Below are positions 17,151 through 25,269 of a stretch of 37,145 nt of DNA, piece after piece. The notes under the pieces are model-generated. The model ran no database searches, was not told the DNA's origin, and saw nothing but the letters and a program-made list of their open reading frames with translations. The position numbers and the translations under genes are program-made. Source of the DNA: Nitrososphaeria archaeon. GTDB taxonomy: Archaea; Thermoproteota; Nitrososphaeria; Nitrososphaerales; JACAEJ01. Position 1 is the stretch's first letter; every line of letters starts with the position of its first letter. The stretch spans positions 1 to 37,145 of the forward strand of contig JARVKB010000017.1 in NCBI GenBank assembly GCA_029775925.1, given 5' to 3'.

Positions 17151-18869
17151 TCAGTACTCAATTCTATACCTCTCCACGACCATTTTGTATAGCCTTCTCC
17201 AGACAAGCCTATTGATGGTAAGAATTACAATTACCATTGAAAAAACACATAATAGAAGCAAGGCTACGTTTCCCAATTCATAAGCAGCTATATCTATCAG
17301 TGAGCCTATCCCTAGAACTGAATAAACGTTACCCCCAAAGGTAATATATTCTGAGACGATAAGAGCGTTCCAACCTCCTCCCCATCCAGTTATACTCCCT
17401 GTAATCAAAGAAGGATATATTGAAGGTAAAAGAAACTTTTTCCAATAAACACTCCCTTTTACATTGAATGTTTTGGCCACTTCTTCTATATCACTTGGTA
17501 TTGATTTTACCCCTCCTATCAAGTTGAAGAGAAGGTACCATTGCATTCCTGTAATTATAAGTAAAATAGATGAGAATTCCTGTCCGTAAGGCAAACTTAT
17601 TAACAAAATGAATACGAGGGGAAAGTAGGCTACAGCAGGAATGGCTGCAAAAGTCTGAAAAACCGGCATAAGAGAACTGAACAATCTCGGGTTCTTAGAA
17701 ATTTTTATGGCGAAAGGGAGGGTCCATGATAATGCTATCAAGTAAGCTACAAAGAGGCGTAGCATAGATAAGACGATGGCTGAAGGTATAGATGAGACTA
17801 AATGAGCAGTCTCATTCTCTATAAAAAGTAGCCTAAAAGACTCTATAAAAAGAGGGAAATGCTCTAACATCAATAGAACCAATCCATATAAAAAAGCGGA
17901 AAACAAGATAAATACAAAAGAGAAAAAAAGTATCTTTGCAATTAAAATATTCTTAATCAATTTATTATAAATTTTTGCGAATAAATTACCTATTATAAAG
18001 AAAGTATTTGAGAAGATCTTAACAATCTTATTTGATAATTTATGTATAAGAGGTCTTGGATATTTTATCAAGAAACTTGTCAACTTATGGAGAGGAAAAG
18101 AAACCTCCTTTGAAGGTTCAATGGCAGAAACATAATCGTATTTGAAGCGGTTTGCATAATTTTCTAAAGGCCTCCAAACAAAAACATCTATTAGTAAAAT
18201 CGTTATAATAAGGCTTCCTAGTCCTAAAAAAGCATTTTCAAAATCTCCATTATAAGCAGCGTTTGCAAGAAAACTTCCTATCCCTTGAAGGGTATACTCC
18301 TTTGAGCCAAGAGATATGATTTCAGCTGCAACTATAAAGTACCATCCGCCTGCCCAAGACATTATCCCATTGTAAACCAATTTTGGGACGCTGGCTGGTA
18401 AATACAGCCTTCTAATCTTTACCCAGCCTCTAACTCGAAAAGAACCTAATGCTTCTTCTATATCCTTTGGTATAGATGATACTTGTTCATAAACTGCGAA
18501 GGTAAGGTTCCAAACCATGCTTGTGAAGATAAGAAATATTGCAGCAAATTCTACTCCAAGCCAGCTACCGTTAAAAAGGGCTATAAAGAAGAAGACGGCA
18601 GCAGGGAAGAAGCCAAGGATAGGCACTGATTGAAGGATATCAAGGACAGGGATTATTATCTTCTCTGCTTTCAAATTCCTTGCAGCAATTATTCCAAAAG
18701 CTAAGGCAAATGCTATAGATATTAGAAAGGCGATGATCATTCTATTCAAAGATTTTAGAGTATAAAATGGGATGGATAGGAGATTTAATACTATACTATC
18801 TTGAGCGTAAACATTTGGTATGAGCAATATAAATAGACAGACAAGTGCTACTATGATTGCCTTCCTCAT
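17151..18869 (-). CDS. Fused double ABC transporter permease
   Basis: A 572-residue membrane protein containing two BPD_transp_1 permease domains. Each has an EAA-type loop: IEEALGSFRVRGWVKIRRLYLPASVP (about 140-165) and IEEVAKTFNVKGSVYWKKFLLPSIYP (about 460-485); I give these as separate halves of the protein. Both EAA loops would dock onto the ATPase encoded downstream. The first 25 residues look like a signal or first membrane helix. Because both permease halves are in one chain, the transporter would use one permease chain and two ATPase copies. Such fusions are known in archaea for the nitrate/taurine class. No solute-binding domain is fused. Confidence 0.92.
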   Translation of the reverse strand: MRKAIIVALVCLFILLIPNVYAQDSIVLNLLSIPFYTLKSLNRMIIAFLISIAFALAFGIIAARNLKAEKIIIPVLDILQSVPILGFFPAAVFFFIALFNGSWLGVEFAAIFLIFTSMVWNLTFAVYEQVSSIPKDIEEALGSFRVRGWVKIRRLYLPASVPKLVYNGIMSWAGGWYFIVAAEIISLGSKEYTLQGIGSFLANAAYNGDFENAFLGLGSLIITILLIDVFVWRPLENYANRFKYDYVSAIEPSKEVSFPLHKLTSFLIKYPRPLIHKLSNKIVKIFSNTFFIIGNLFAKIYNKLIKNILIAKILFFSFVFILFSAFLYGLVLLMLEHFPLFIESFRLLFIENETAHLVSSIPSAIVLSMLRLFVAYLIALSWTLPFAIKISKNPRLFSSLMPVFQTFAAIPAVAYFPLVFILLISLPYGQEFSSILLIITGMQWYLLFNLIGGVKSIPSDIEEVAKTFNVKGSVYWKKFLLPSIYPSLITGSITGWGGGWNALIVSEYITFGGNVYSVLGIGSLIDIAAYELGNVALLLLCVFSMVIVILTINRLVWRRLYKMVVERYRIEY

Positions 18870-19019
18870 CTAACTCAGACTGAAAAAGATTGTTTAACAA
18901 TATATATATAGGCTTAGTGGGAAAAGATGAAAGTACTTGAAAAACTTTCATATCGATCATGGATTAATAACCTTTAGCTGAAATATTTTTATTAATAAAG
19001 TTCATTATTAAATTGATTA

Positions 19020-19811
19020 ATGGCTTTTATGAAGTCTAAGGTAATAGTCGTTAAAGGAAAGGATCCTTATCAGATGATAGAAAAAGGATTGAAATTTTTT
19101 AATGAACCTCATGAAAAGAATGTTGTTCTTAAACCTAATTTGATCGTTGATGAAGCTCCTCCTACAACAACTCCTTATGAGACAATAGAAGCTTTAGTAA
19201 AATATTATCTTGAGATTGGCTATAAAGTCACTATAGCTGAAGGTTCTGGCTGGTGTGACACTTATCATGCGTATGAGAAATTGGGCTACTTTAAGATTAC
19301 TAACAATTATGGAGTAAAACTTATCGATCTTAATAAAGATAAATATGAGATAAGAGAAAATCATAATGCTCTTTTTTTAAAAAAATTCGAGTTTCCATTG
19401 ACTCTTAAAGATGCTTATATAATCTCAGCTCCTATATTAAAGGAGCATTCGATAACTAAAGTAACTTTATCGTTAAAAAATATGCTTGGAGCGACTTTAG
19501 GAGAAAAGGCTAGAGTAGCGAAGAAAGGAAGGTTTCATAAAAGTCTTGATGAAAGTATCGTTGATATAAATTCTTACATCAAGCCTAGCTTAGCTGTAAT
19601 AGATGGTAGAATAGCTGGGATTGAAAGTGAGCTTAAAGCAAAAAGAAAAGAGATAGGTGTAATGATCTTTTCTAACGATCTTGTGGCAGCCGATGCTGTC
19701 GGTGCAAGTTACTTAGGTTACGATCCTATTTCAATATCACATTTAAAATTGGCTCAAGATATAGGTCTGGGTATATGTGATTTAGATAAGATAGAGATCG
19801 TGAATTTATGA
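19020..19811 (+). CDS. DUF362 family protein
   Basis: A 263-residue DUF362 protein: VVLKPNLIVDEAPPTTTPYETIEAL (residues about 35-60), VTIAEGSGWCDT, ISAPILKEHSITKVTLSLKNMLG and VVDGRIAGIE-like IDGRIAGIESE. The family occurs both with and without ferredoxin domains; this one has no cysteine cluster. The biochemical role is not established. Its stop overlaps the start of a radical SAM gene (ATGA), so both products are likely made together. ATG at 19029 (fourth codon) is an alternative start. An AT-rich TATA-like stretch lies near 18985-18995. Confidence 0.85.
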   Translation: MAFMKSKVIVVKGKDPYQMIEKGLKFFNEPHEKNVVLKPNLIVDEAPPTTTPYETIEALVKYYLEIGYKVTIAEGSGWCDTYHAYEKLGYFKITNNYGVKLIDLNKDKYEIRENHNALFLKKFEFPLTLKDAYIISAPILKEHSITKVTLSLKNMLGATLGEKARVAKKGRFHKSLDESIVDINSYIKPSLAVIDGRIAGIESELKAKRKEIGVMIFSNDLVAADAVGASYLGYDPISISHLKLAQDIGLGICDLDKIEIVNL

Positions 19812-20665
19812 TAAGGGATTATCAAAGGTTTTTAACTCAAGGTTTTAAGCCCTTCGATCCTTTAGAGCTGGCTAAAGAAACTGAAAAATTAGTCACTAGA
19901 GAAGGATATGAAGGCTTAGAGAGGAAGTATGTTGGATTTTACTCTGTACCAGTTTATAGAGGAATAGCTACTGGTTATGCTGTAGGCTGTTGTTTAAGAT
20001 GCATATATTGCTGGAGTGATTGGTCAAGAGACTTCCCAGAAAGGTTTGGCGAATTTTATTCTCCTAAAAAAGTTGCTCAGAGATTATTTAAAGCTGCTAA
20101 TAATGGAATAAATGCTCCAAGATGGGAGCGCTTTAAGCATTTTAAAGTTAACAAGCTTAGACTATCAGGATGTGAACCAACGATAGGAAAAGATCATTTA
20201 CTATCAGTACTAGAATATGTAAAGAGTTCAAAATATCCACTATTTATACTAGAGACCAATGGTATAATTTTAGGTTACGATAGAAATTATGTAAAGCAAC
20301 TTAGTGAATTTGCATCAAAGCTTTACGTTCGAGTTTCATTTAAAGCAGCGAATCCTGAAGGTTTTACTCAAAGGACTGGAGCAAAAGGCGAATTTTATGA
20401 ACTCCCATTTAAAGCACTCAAGTATCTTTTAGATGAAGGAATTTATGCTAGAGCTGCTGCTATGACGGATCCAAGAGTTATGCCAAAGGATGAAAGAGAA
20501 GTTCTGATAGAAAGATTGAGCAGTATAGATCCTAATGCAAACTATTCATCAAATTTAGAGGAAGAGCAGATAAATTCATACGATACAACAATAAAAAGGC
20601 TTAAAGCCTTTAGCGATACAAAATTTGCAAGAAAATTGGAGGAAGAAATTCTAGGAGGGTTTTGA
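19808..20665 (+). CDS. Radical SAM protein coupled to DUF362
   Basis: A 285-residue radical SAM enzyme. The cluster motif is CCLRCIYC (CX3CX2C) near residue 62, followed by W at the next position. SGCEPTIG near 120 takes the place of the GGEP motif, and ETNG strand 4 follows near 148. There is no extra C-terminal cysteine cluster, so it is not a SPASM or twitch type. The family subtype resembles archaeal radical SAM proteins of unknown substrate. The 4-base overlap with the DUF362 gene suggests a shared pathway. The reaction would start from 5'-deoxyadenosyl radical; the product is unknown. Confidence 0.87.
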   Translation: MIRDYQRFLTQGFKPFDPLELAKETEKLVTREGYEGLERKYVGFYSVPVYRGIATGYAVGCCLRCIYCWSDWSRDFPERFGEFYSPKKVAQRLFKAANNGINAPRWERFKHFKVNKLRLSGCEPTIGKDHLLSVLEYVKSSKYPLFILETNGIILGYDRNYVKQLSEFASKLYVRVSFKAANPEGFTQRTGAKGEFYELPFKALKYLLDEGIYARAAAMTDPRVMPKDEREVLIERLSSIDPNANYSSNLEEEQINSYDTTIKRLKAFSDTKFARKLEEEILGGF

Positions 20666-20774
20666 ACATTATCACCTTAAGATTCCATGAGTTATTTTCT
20701 ATGTTAACGATTACTCTATTGTACAGAATGTAAATTTATAAAATAAAGAAAATTATTAAATTAAAGTGGAATAA

Positions 20775-21146
20775 ATGAGCTTACAAGAAAGACCTGAAGT
20801 TGCCTTTGCTCTATCTCTATCAGGAGGGATACTTATGATCATAGCTGGGATTATAAATTCTATATGGTTCATATTCAGAAGCTTTAATGGAATGATGGGA
20901 AGATTTATGGTGCCCTTTGGCTTTATGGCTAATCTTTTCTTCATAGGATTGATATCAGGGATAGTTGTAATATTTGCAGCAATAATGCTCAATGCTCGTC
21001 CAGAAGAGCATGTAACTTTTGGCATGATAATAACCGTCTTCTCTGCGATCAGCCTTCTAGGTATTGGAGGGTTCTTCATAGGAGCAGTACTAGGAGTTGT
21101 TGGAGGGGCTTTAGCTATTACATGGCAACCTAGATTAAAGGAATAA
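20775..21146 (+). CDS. Small four-helix membrane protein
   Basis: A 123-residue protein with four predicted membrane helices (about residues 10-32, 45-68, 80-100 and 102-118), and a cytoplasmic-looking charged start (SLQERPEVAF) and end (QPRLKE). The glycine-rich last helix and overall plan recall small DUF4064/DUF6114-like proteins in archaea, but I cannot name a family with certainty. The antisense open frame over the same bases is poorer in protein-like character and is rejected. A TATA-like sequence atttataa lies about 35-40 bases upstream. The gene is monocistronic. Confidence 0.75.
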   Translation: MSLQERPEVAFALSLSGGILMIIAGIINSIWFIFRSFNGMMGRFMVPFGFMANLFFIGLISGIVVIFAAIMLNARPEEHVTFGMIITVFSAISLLGIGGFFIGAVLGVVGGALAITWQPRLKE

Positions 21147-21237
21147 TCCCCAATTTTTATATGGTGAGAGATATTTATTAAAGAATATTTCAAGATGTGT
21201 TAGAATAGCGAGGATAGATAAATCAGAAAAATAACAA

Positions 21238-21245
21238 TTTATATA
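21238..21245 (+). promoter_or_regulatory. TATA-like promoter of the CDGSH gene
   Basis: The sequence tttatata is centred about 24 bases before the ATG at 21266. This spacing fits a leaderless transcript. No ribosome site is visible before that ATG. Confidence 0.5.
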
Positions 21246-21265
21246 AGAAAAACTATCGATAAAGT

Positions 21266-21442
21266 ATGGCAAAGAGTATAATAATAGAAGCGAGTGAGAA
21301 TGGACCCTATCTGATTAAAGTAGATGGAAAGGTAATGACAGCACTATGTAGGTGTGGAGGCTCGAAAAACAAACCCTATTGTGATGGCACTCATGCAAAG
21401 ATAGGCTTTAAAGCTGGGAGAGCTGAAGTCAGAATAGATTAA
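21266..21442 (+). CDS. CDGSH-type iron-sulfur protein
   Basis: A 58-residue protein read directly from the sequence. It contains the complete CDGSH signature CRCGGSKNKPYCDGTH: three cysteines (C28, C30, C39) and one histidine (H43), the ligands of a mitoNEET-type [2Fe-2S] cluster. Pro37 and the Asp-Gly before the histidine are also conserved. It has no membrane anchor or signal, unlike mitoNEET, so it should be soluble. Short stand-alone members of this kind are common in bacteria and archaea, often with unknown redox partners. It converges on the cobalamin-type radical SAM gene with 7 bases between their stops. Confidence 0.93.
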   Translation: MAKSIIIEASENGPYLIKVDGKVMTALCRCGGSKNKPYCDGTHAKIGFKAGRAEVRID

Positions 21443-21449
21443 ACCAATT

Positions 21450-23045
21450 TCATTTTAAAAAAGGCAATTTTTGAGCGATACGAAGTGGTAAAGGAGCTGC
21501 GCTCATCTTTCTTTTTCTAAAATCATCGATCATAGCTAGTAAATTGTATTCATAATCTTTCTTGCATATATGAATCAATCTTTTGCTCTGCTTTATTCCA
21601 TAAGAGAATATGGCCCTTAACAGGTATCCTTTCCCTCTCCTCCTTGTGGTCGGGTACTCGTTGATAAGAATTTCTCCCCATTCTAAGTTGTGCTCCCAGC
21701 ATTTCAAGAATAGTTCGAAGTGCTTACTCATCATTTTTTCTATATTGAAGGATTCTGATTTATTTTTTAACCTTCCTTCTGAGACAAAGAAAAGAGGAAC
21801 TATCAAGCTCTTGAAAACCTTTAATTCCTCAACAAGATCGATGGTTAAATCGATATCTTTCTCATTTTCTCCAGGAAGCCCCAATATCAATGTTGCACAT
21901 GGAACCCAAGAGTTTTTTGATAAAATCTCAAAGGCATCTACAACAACTTGTGGCCAATCTTCTGGTTTAAAAGGCTTACATTTCCCTATCATATGATCCT
22001 TAATCAATCTCGGGCTTCCAGTCTCTATACCTGTTTGGCCACTTAACCAATATCTATTCTTGCCCGATTCAACGATGTTTGATATTTCTTCAATGAGATC
22101 AGGTGCACTAGCGACTGAAGAAAGAGCGAAATGGCTTATTCCTACTGAGTTAACTCCAGGATAATTTTTTACTTCTTTAAAAAGGTTGATGACAGCTTCT
22201 TTATTCAATTCTAAGCCTTTTGCTTTGTATCTTAGCACATCTTCTGCATGTAGTAATGGATTTCTTCCAGCCCTCAAATTTACTTCAACTTCTTTTAAAA
22301 TCTTCTCGATAGGAAAGCAGCGATACTGTTGAAGATTTGGAACACAAAAATCACAGCCACGCCCACATCCTCGAGCGATCTCTACTATTCCATCTATAGT
22401 AGGCTCCTTAATTAAAGGTATATCGTTTTCTGGAACCGCTTCTCCGTAAACAACTTCAGGCAAAGGTTCATTGTTCAAAGCTTTCTCAAAAATCGAGCTT
22501 ACAACCTTCTCTCCTTCTCCTATAACAACACAATCTATCCCTAATCTCTCTCTAATTTCTTTATCCTCGAGCTGCCAAGCTCCAGCCCCTCCAACTATTA
22601 TCTTTGGCTTATACTTTTTTATGGCAGGATTATTCAACAACTCTTTGAACTTAATGGCCATATAAGCTTCCTTATTGAACAATTGAGTAAATGTGGATGT
22701 TGCCGGCCCTATTCCTAAGGGGTCGTTCTCTGTTATACCAACAACTTTAGTATTCGGACCGATGATTTTCTCAAGATGCTCAGGATGGGCAACGATCACT
22801 TCTTCTCTTTTAAATCCATTCTCCAATAGCGCAGCTTCTATCTTTCTTGTTCCGTATGGAGCGTGCTTAACTGAGCCATCATCATTAACATCAACAGAAG
22901 GGCAAAAGATAGAGAAATAAAGCCAGTCAGGAATTAAACCTTTAGGCACACATGCACCAAAGCCTAGGAATATACCTCCATTATACTCACTCATTAAAGT
23001 TCTATCAGCAGTTAAAACGATCCTATAACCTTCAATTTTTTTCAA
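21450..23045 (-). CDS. Radical SAM enzyme with N-terminal B12-binding-like domain
   Basis: A 531-residue protein. Residues about 85-210 form a cobalamin-binding-like Rossmann region (VVGITENDPLGIG, PKIIVGGAGAWQL, CVVIGEGEKVV), without the DxHxxG histidine, as in many B12-type radical SAM proteins. The cluster motif CGRGCDFC is at about 240-247, followed by an elongated radical SAM barrel (ISHFALSSVASAP, SGQTGIETGSPRLI). It resembles the MiaB/BchE-type archaeal proteins of unknown substrate. The start is TTG at 23045, supported by GAGGG seven bases upstream. A 17-base sequence shared with the neighbouring PadR promoter lies 57 bases upstream. Confidence 0.85.
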   Translation of the reverse strand: MKKIEGYRIVLTADRTLMSEYNGGIFLGFGACVPKGLIPDWLYFSIFCPSVDVNDDGSVKHAPYGTRKIEAALLENGFKREEVIVAHPEHLEKIIGPNTKVVGITENDPLGIGPATSTFTQLFNKEAYMAIKFKELLNNPAIKKYKPKIIVGGAGAWQLEDKEIRERLGIDCVVIGEGEKVVSSIFEKALNNEPLPEVVYGEAVPENDIPLIKEPTIDGIVEIARGCGRGCDFCVPNLQQYRCFPIEKILKEVEVNLRAGRNPLLHAEDVLRYKAKGLELNKEAVINLFKEVKNYPGVNSVGISHFALSSVASAPDLIEEISNIVESGKNRYWLSGQTGIETGSPRLIKDHMIGKCKPFKPEDWPQVVVDAFEILSKNSWVPCATLILGLPGENEKDIDLTIDLVEELKVFKSLIVPLFFVSEGRLKNKSESFNIEKMMSKHFELFLKCWEHNLEWGEILINEYPTTRRRGKGYLLRAIFSYGIKQSKRLIHICKKDYEYNLLAMIDDFRKRKMSAAPLPLRIAQKLPFLK

Positions 23046-23101
23046 TTCTATTCCCTCTTTATCCTAATCTAAAAATCCAAAATATTTTATTTTTTAAAAC
23101 A

Positions 23102-23118
23102 TTTAAATTTTGATATAT
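23102..23118. promoter_or_regulatory. Copy 1 of a PadR operator candidate, upstream of the radical SAM gene
   Basis: The 17-base sequence tttaaattttgatatat occurs here and again, unchanged, between the two PadR genes at 23507-23523. This copy lies 57-73 bases upstream of the radical SAM start on the minus strand and overlaps TATA-like bases. The second half of the palindrome seen at copy 2 is changed (tttaa in place of caa). Confidence 0.45.
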
Positions 23119-23152
23119 TTAATTTATTTGATTGGAAAATTCTATCCGATTC

Positions 23153-23485
23153 TCAATTTTTAGGCTCATTTATTAAATCGATGATCAAATCTTTGATCAT
23201 ATCTCTGAAAATACTTCTCATCCTTAAGGAAAAACAAATTCCTTTTTTAGTCAGATAGTAATACTTGATACGCCTTCTTCCTCTTTTCATCCACTCACTA
23301 ATTAAAAACCCATCTTTCTCTAGACGATGAAGGAGAGGATATAATTTACTTGGCTTTAGCTTCTCTCCAGTCAATCTCCTAAATTCCTTGATGAGTCCAT
23401 ATCCATGTTTAGGTCCTTGAGATATAAGCCAAATTATGATTGGTTTTTCTAAACCACGTATAAATGCATTTATAATATCGACCAT
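23153..23485 (-). CDS. PadR-family transcriptional regulator (minus-strand copy)
   Basis: A 110-residue PadR winged-helix protein: GLEKPIIIWLISQGPKHGYGLIKEFRRLTG (HGYG motif of helix 2), KLKPSKLYPLLHRLEKDGFLISEW (recognition helix and wing start), YYLTKKG, and a short C-terminal helix for dimerisation. PadR proteins of this short class respond to small ligands that bind the dimer interface. It is divergent to a second PadR gene 71 bases away; the two are paralogous but different in the C-terminal helix. A palindrome between them suggests mutual or auto-regulation. The radical SAM gene lies downstream on the same strand, 107 bases away. Confidence 0.9.
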   Translation of the reverse strand: MVDIINAFIRGLEKPIIIWLISQGPKHGYGLIKEFRRLTGEKLKPSKLYPLLHRLEKDGFLISEWMKRGRRRIKYYYLTKKGICFSLRMRSIFRDMIKDLIIDLINEPKN

Positions 23486-23506
23486 AACATTGCTCCAACA
23501 GAATAG

Positions 23507-23526
23507 TTTAAATTTTGATATATCAA
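23507..23526. promoter_or_regulatory. Copy 2 of the PadR operator candidate, between divergent PadR genes
   Basis: ttgatatatcaa at 23515-23526 is a perfect 12-base palindrome in the 71-base region between two divergent PadR genes. The first 17 bases (23507-23523) repeat the sequence found before the radical SAM gene. It lies 22-41 bases upstream of one start and 31-50 bases upstream of the other, so a bound regulator would block both promoters. Confidence 0.55.
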
Positions 23527-23556
23527 TATTTTGAGAAGAATTTGAGGTAATAGATA

Positions 23557-23889
23557 ATGTCTGAAGAAGAATTGATCAGAAATGCAGTAAAGAGCTTCAG
23601 CAGAGCTATAATACTATGGCTTTTAAGAGGGAAATCTTTGTCTGGATACAGCATCATAAAAGAGATTAAAAGATTGAGTGGGCAAAAATTTCATTCTGGA
23701 GTGATCTACCCTCTCCTTTACGAGTTAGAAAAAGATGGTTTCATAACTGGCGAATGGACACAAAAGAATGGCAGATACATTAAAAACTACTCTATAACTG
23801 ATGATGGAGAAAAGATGCTTGATAAATTACGTAAAATTTTTGATATGCCTTTAAAAGAAGTTTTAAAAGAGCTCATAAAAGAGAGTTAA
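23557..23889 (+). CDS. PadR-family transcriptional regulator (plus-strand copy)
   Basis: A 110-residue PadR protein with the same plan as its divergent neighbour: SRAIILWLLRGKSLSGYSIIKEIKRLSGQ, FHSGVIYPLLYELEKDGFITGEW, NYSITDDGEKML, and a C-terminal amphipathic helix. The SGYSI replaces HGYGL. It lacks a large C-terminal domain, so it belongs to the short PadR class. It shares the palindromic site in the divergent promoter. A pair like this can respond to two signals at one operator; whether it forms homo- or heterodimers is not visible. Confidence 0.9.
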   Translation: MSEEELIRNAVKSFSRAIILWLLRGKSLSGYSIIKEIKRLSGQKFHSGVIYPLLYELEKDGFITGEWTQKNGRYIKNYSITDDGEKMLDKLRKIFDMPLKEVLKELIKES

Positions 23890-23980
23890 GCCTAAAAATC
23901 CTCCTATTTCTCAAGCTCTCCTCAGCAATTAAGCTTATAAACACTGATCAAGACTAAAACTTCAGCCATCCATATCTCAA

Positions 23981-24334
23981 TCAATATTCTTTTAAACTTA
24001 TCTCTTTATTGCTCTTAAACGACCTCTTCTGTATCGATAAACATAGTTCACAGATTCTTAATGTTATTTCTTTCGACTCGATCCTTCCAGAAACTATCTC
24101 GCTAGCTATCTCGCTTGCAGTCGACCTGATTGATGGTAAAATCTCCTTAAATTCTTCTAAACCTTTGATTCCACGCTTTAAGCGTAAATATTGACTTATG
24201 GCTGCTTGTGTTATCCCGAGTTTATTAGCAGCATCGATCTGTGTCAAGCCGTGTTTTTTAATTAGCTCTTTAGCTAAAAAACATCTAAAGATGGGAAGGA
24301 GACGTTGACCAATAGACTCGCATTTTAAATGCAT
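23981..24334 (-). CDS. Archaeal HTH transcriptional regulator (COG2522-like)
   Basis: A 117-residue protein. Residues about 18-52 form a clear helix-turn-helix, KELIKKHGLTQIDAANKLG followed by ITQAAISQYL, as in XRE-type archaeal regulators of the COG2522 kind. The rest is a long helical part (EILPSIRSTASEIASEIVSG) and a RICELCLSIQKRS segment whose two cysteines (CELC) could bind metal. A perfect palindrome lies 8 bases upstream of the ATG, so autoregulation is likely. Targets are unknown; the next gene downstream on this strand is the cobalamin-type gene cluster far away, and the upstream neighbour is a broken permease. Confidence 0.82.
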   Translation of the reverse strand: MHLKCESIGQRLLPIFRCFLAKELIKKHGLTQIDAANKLGITQAAISQYLRLKRGIKGLEEFKEILPSIRSTASEIASEIVSGRIESKEITLRICELCLSIQKRSFKSNKEISLKEY

Positions 24335-24342
24335 AATCGCCC

Positions 24343-24354
24343 AATATCGATATT
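24343..24354. promoter_or_regulatory. Palindrome at the promoter of the COG2522-like regulator
   Basis: aatatcgatatt is a perfect 12-base palindrome 8-20 bases upstream of the ATG at 24334. It overlaps a minus-strand TATA-like sequence (GAATATAAATA, about 24353-24363), consistent with autorepression. Confidence 0.45.
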
Positions 24355-24423
24355 TATATTCATAAATTTTAATTTTTTGAAAAATATCTTTTCAAATTAA
24401 TTTCAACATAGTAGAGAAAGAAG

Positions 24424-25096
24424 TTAGTGTAGTGTCTCCCATACAAAAAATACACCGAGCATAAAAATCGCTACTATTACCGTGGTACTTCCTAACATAT
24501 GAAGAGGAATATAAAAGTAATCTGGAATTTTCAAGCCTATTAATGGGAAAAATATACCTAGCAAAATTGATAATATAAGTGTATTCCTTGAAAGCTTCTT
24601 AAAGGTAGTTTTCAATCCTTTGCGAAGCGAATCTCTTTGACTATAAAGCTCCAAAACTATTATCGATATGGAAACACTTACGATAGATATTGATGATGCT
24701 GCCAATGTTGCCAAGGACTCCTCTTTATCCGGAAAAGCAAATATAACAAAGGGTATGCCGAAAAATGCTAGGCTTCCAAAAATCGTGCTTAATATAAGTA
24801 AAGAGTATCCTTAGAAAACTGAAGTATAAAATAAAGGATTAAAGTATGTGATGACTCCTATAAAGATTGGCATCATACCAGCAAGGACAAAACGGACATT
24901 TTCTTCATTGAAAATTACTAGTCAAATCAACAAATAAAAGAGCAGGTAATGCAAAATAATACACATAAGCGCTTAGTATGCACTCATCTCCAGCCATCAA
25001 AATACCAATTTTTCTTGAGAAGAACCCTAAACCTATTAAAAGATAGATCAGTATTATTGTACGTAAGACTAAATTAAAATTCGTTTTATTCCTCAA
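24424..25096 (-). pseudogene. Broken AEC (auxin efflux carrier) family permease
   Basis: Pieces of one AEC transporter are spread over about 224 codons. The N-terminal piece (25096-24905) has LIYLLIGLGFFSRKIGILM and YYFALPALLF. A single extra T in a TTTT run near 24910 shifts the frame; the next frame continues NEENVRFVLAGMMPIFIG, then meets TAA at 24811-24813. The same frame goes on through LAFFGIPFVIFAF, with the conserved GIP motif, and ISIVSVSISIIVLEL to a stop at 24424. The last part of a normal AEC protein (usually about 300 residues) is absent. So there is one frameshift, one nonsense codon and a lost C-terminus, and function is unlikely. Confidence 0.82.
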
Positions 25097-25269
25097 ATAG
25101 TGTCTTAGAAAATTTTTAACCCTTCCGATGGATGGCCTCTAATTAACGCATATCTCGATAAGCTTTTATCAAACTTATCAAACCTTTACTCTATATAAGC
25201 AGAATGTTGACTTTTGTAAAGAAGTTTTGATAAAAATAAAAGGTAGAGGTATTTAGGCAGACTAGTGTT

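Noticed and set aside
20756-21193. 145-residue frame on the minus strand opposite the small membrane protein
   Set aside because: It is rich in Pro and Ile without a family pattern, and the plus-strand frame shows four regular membrane helices with a promoter-like sequence.
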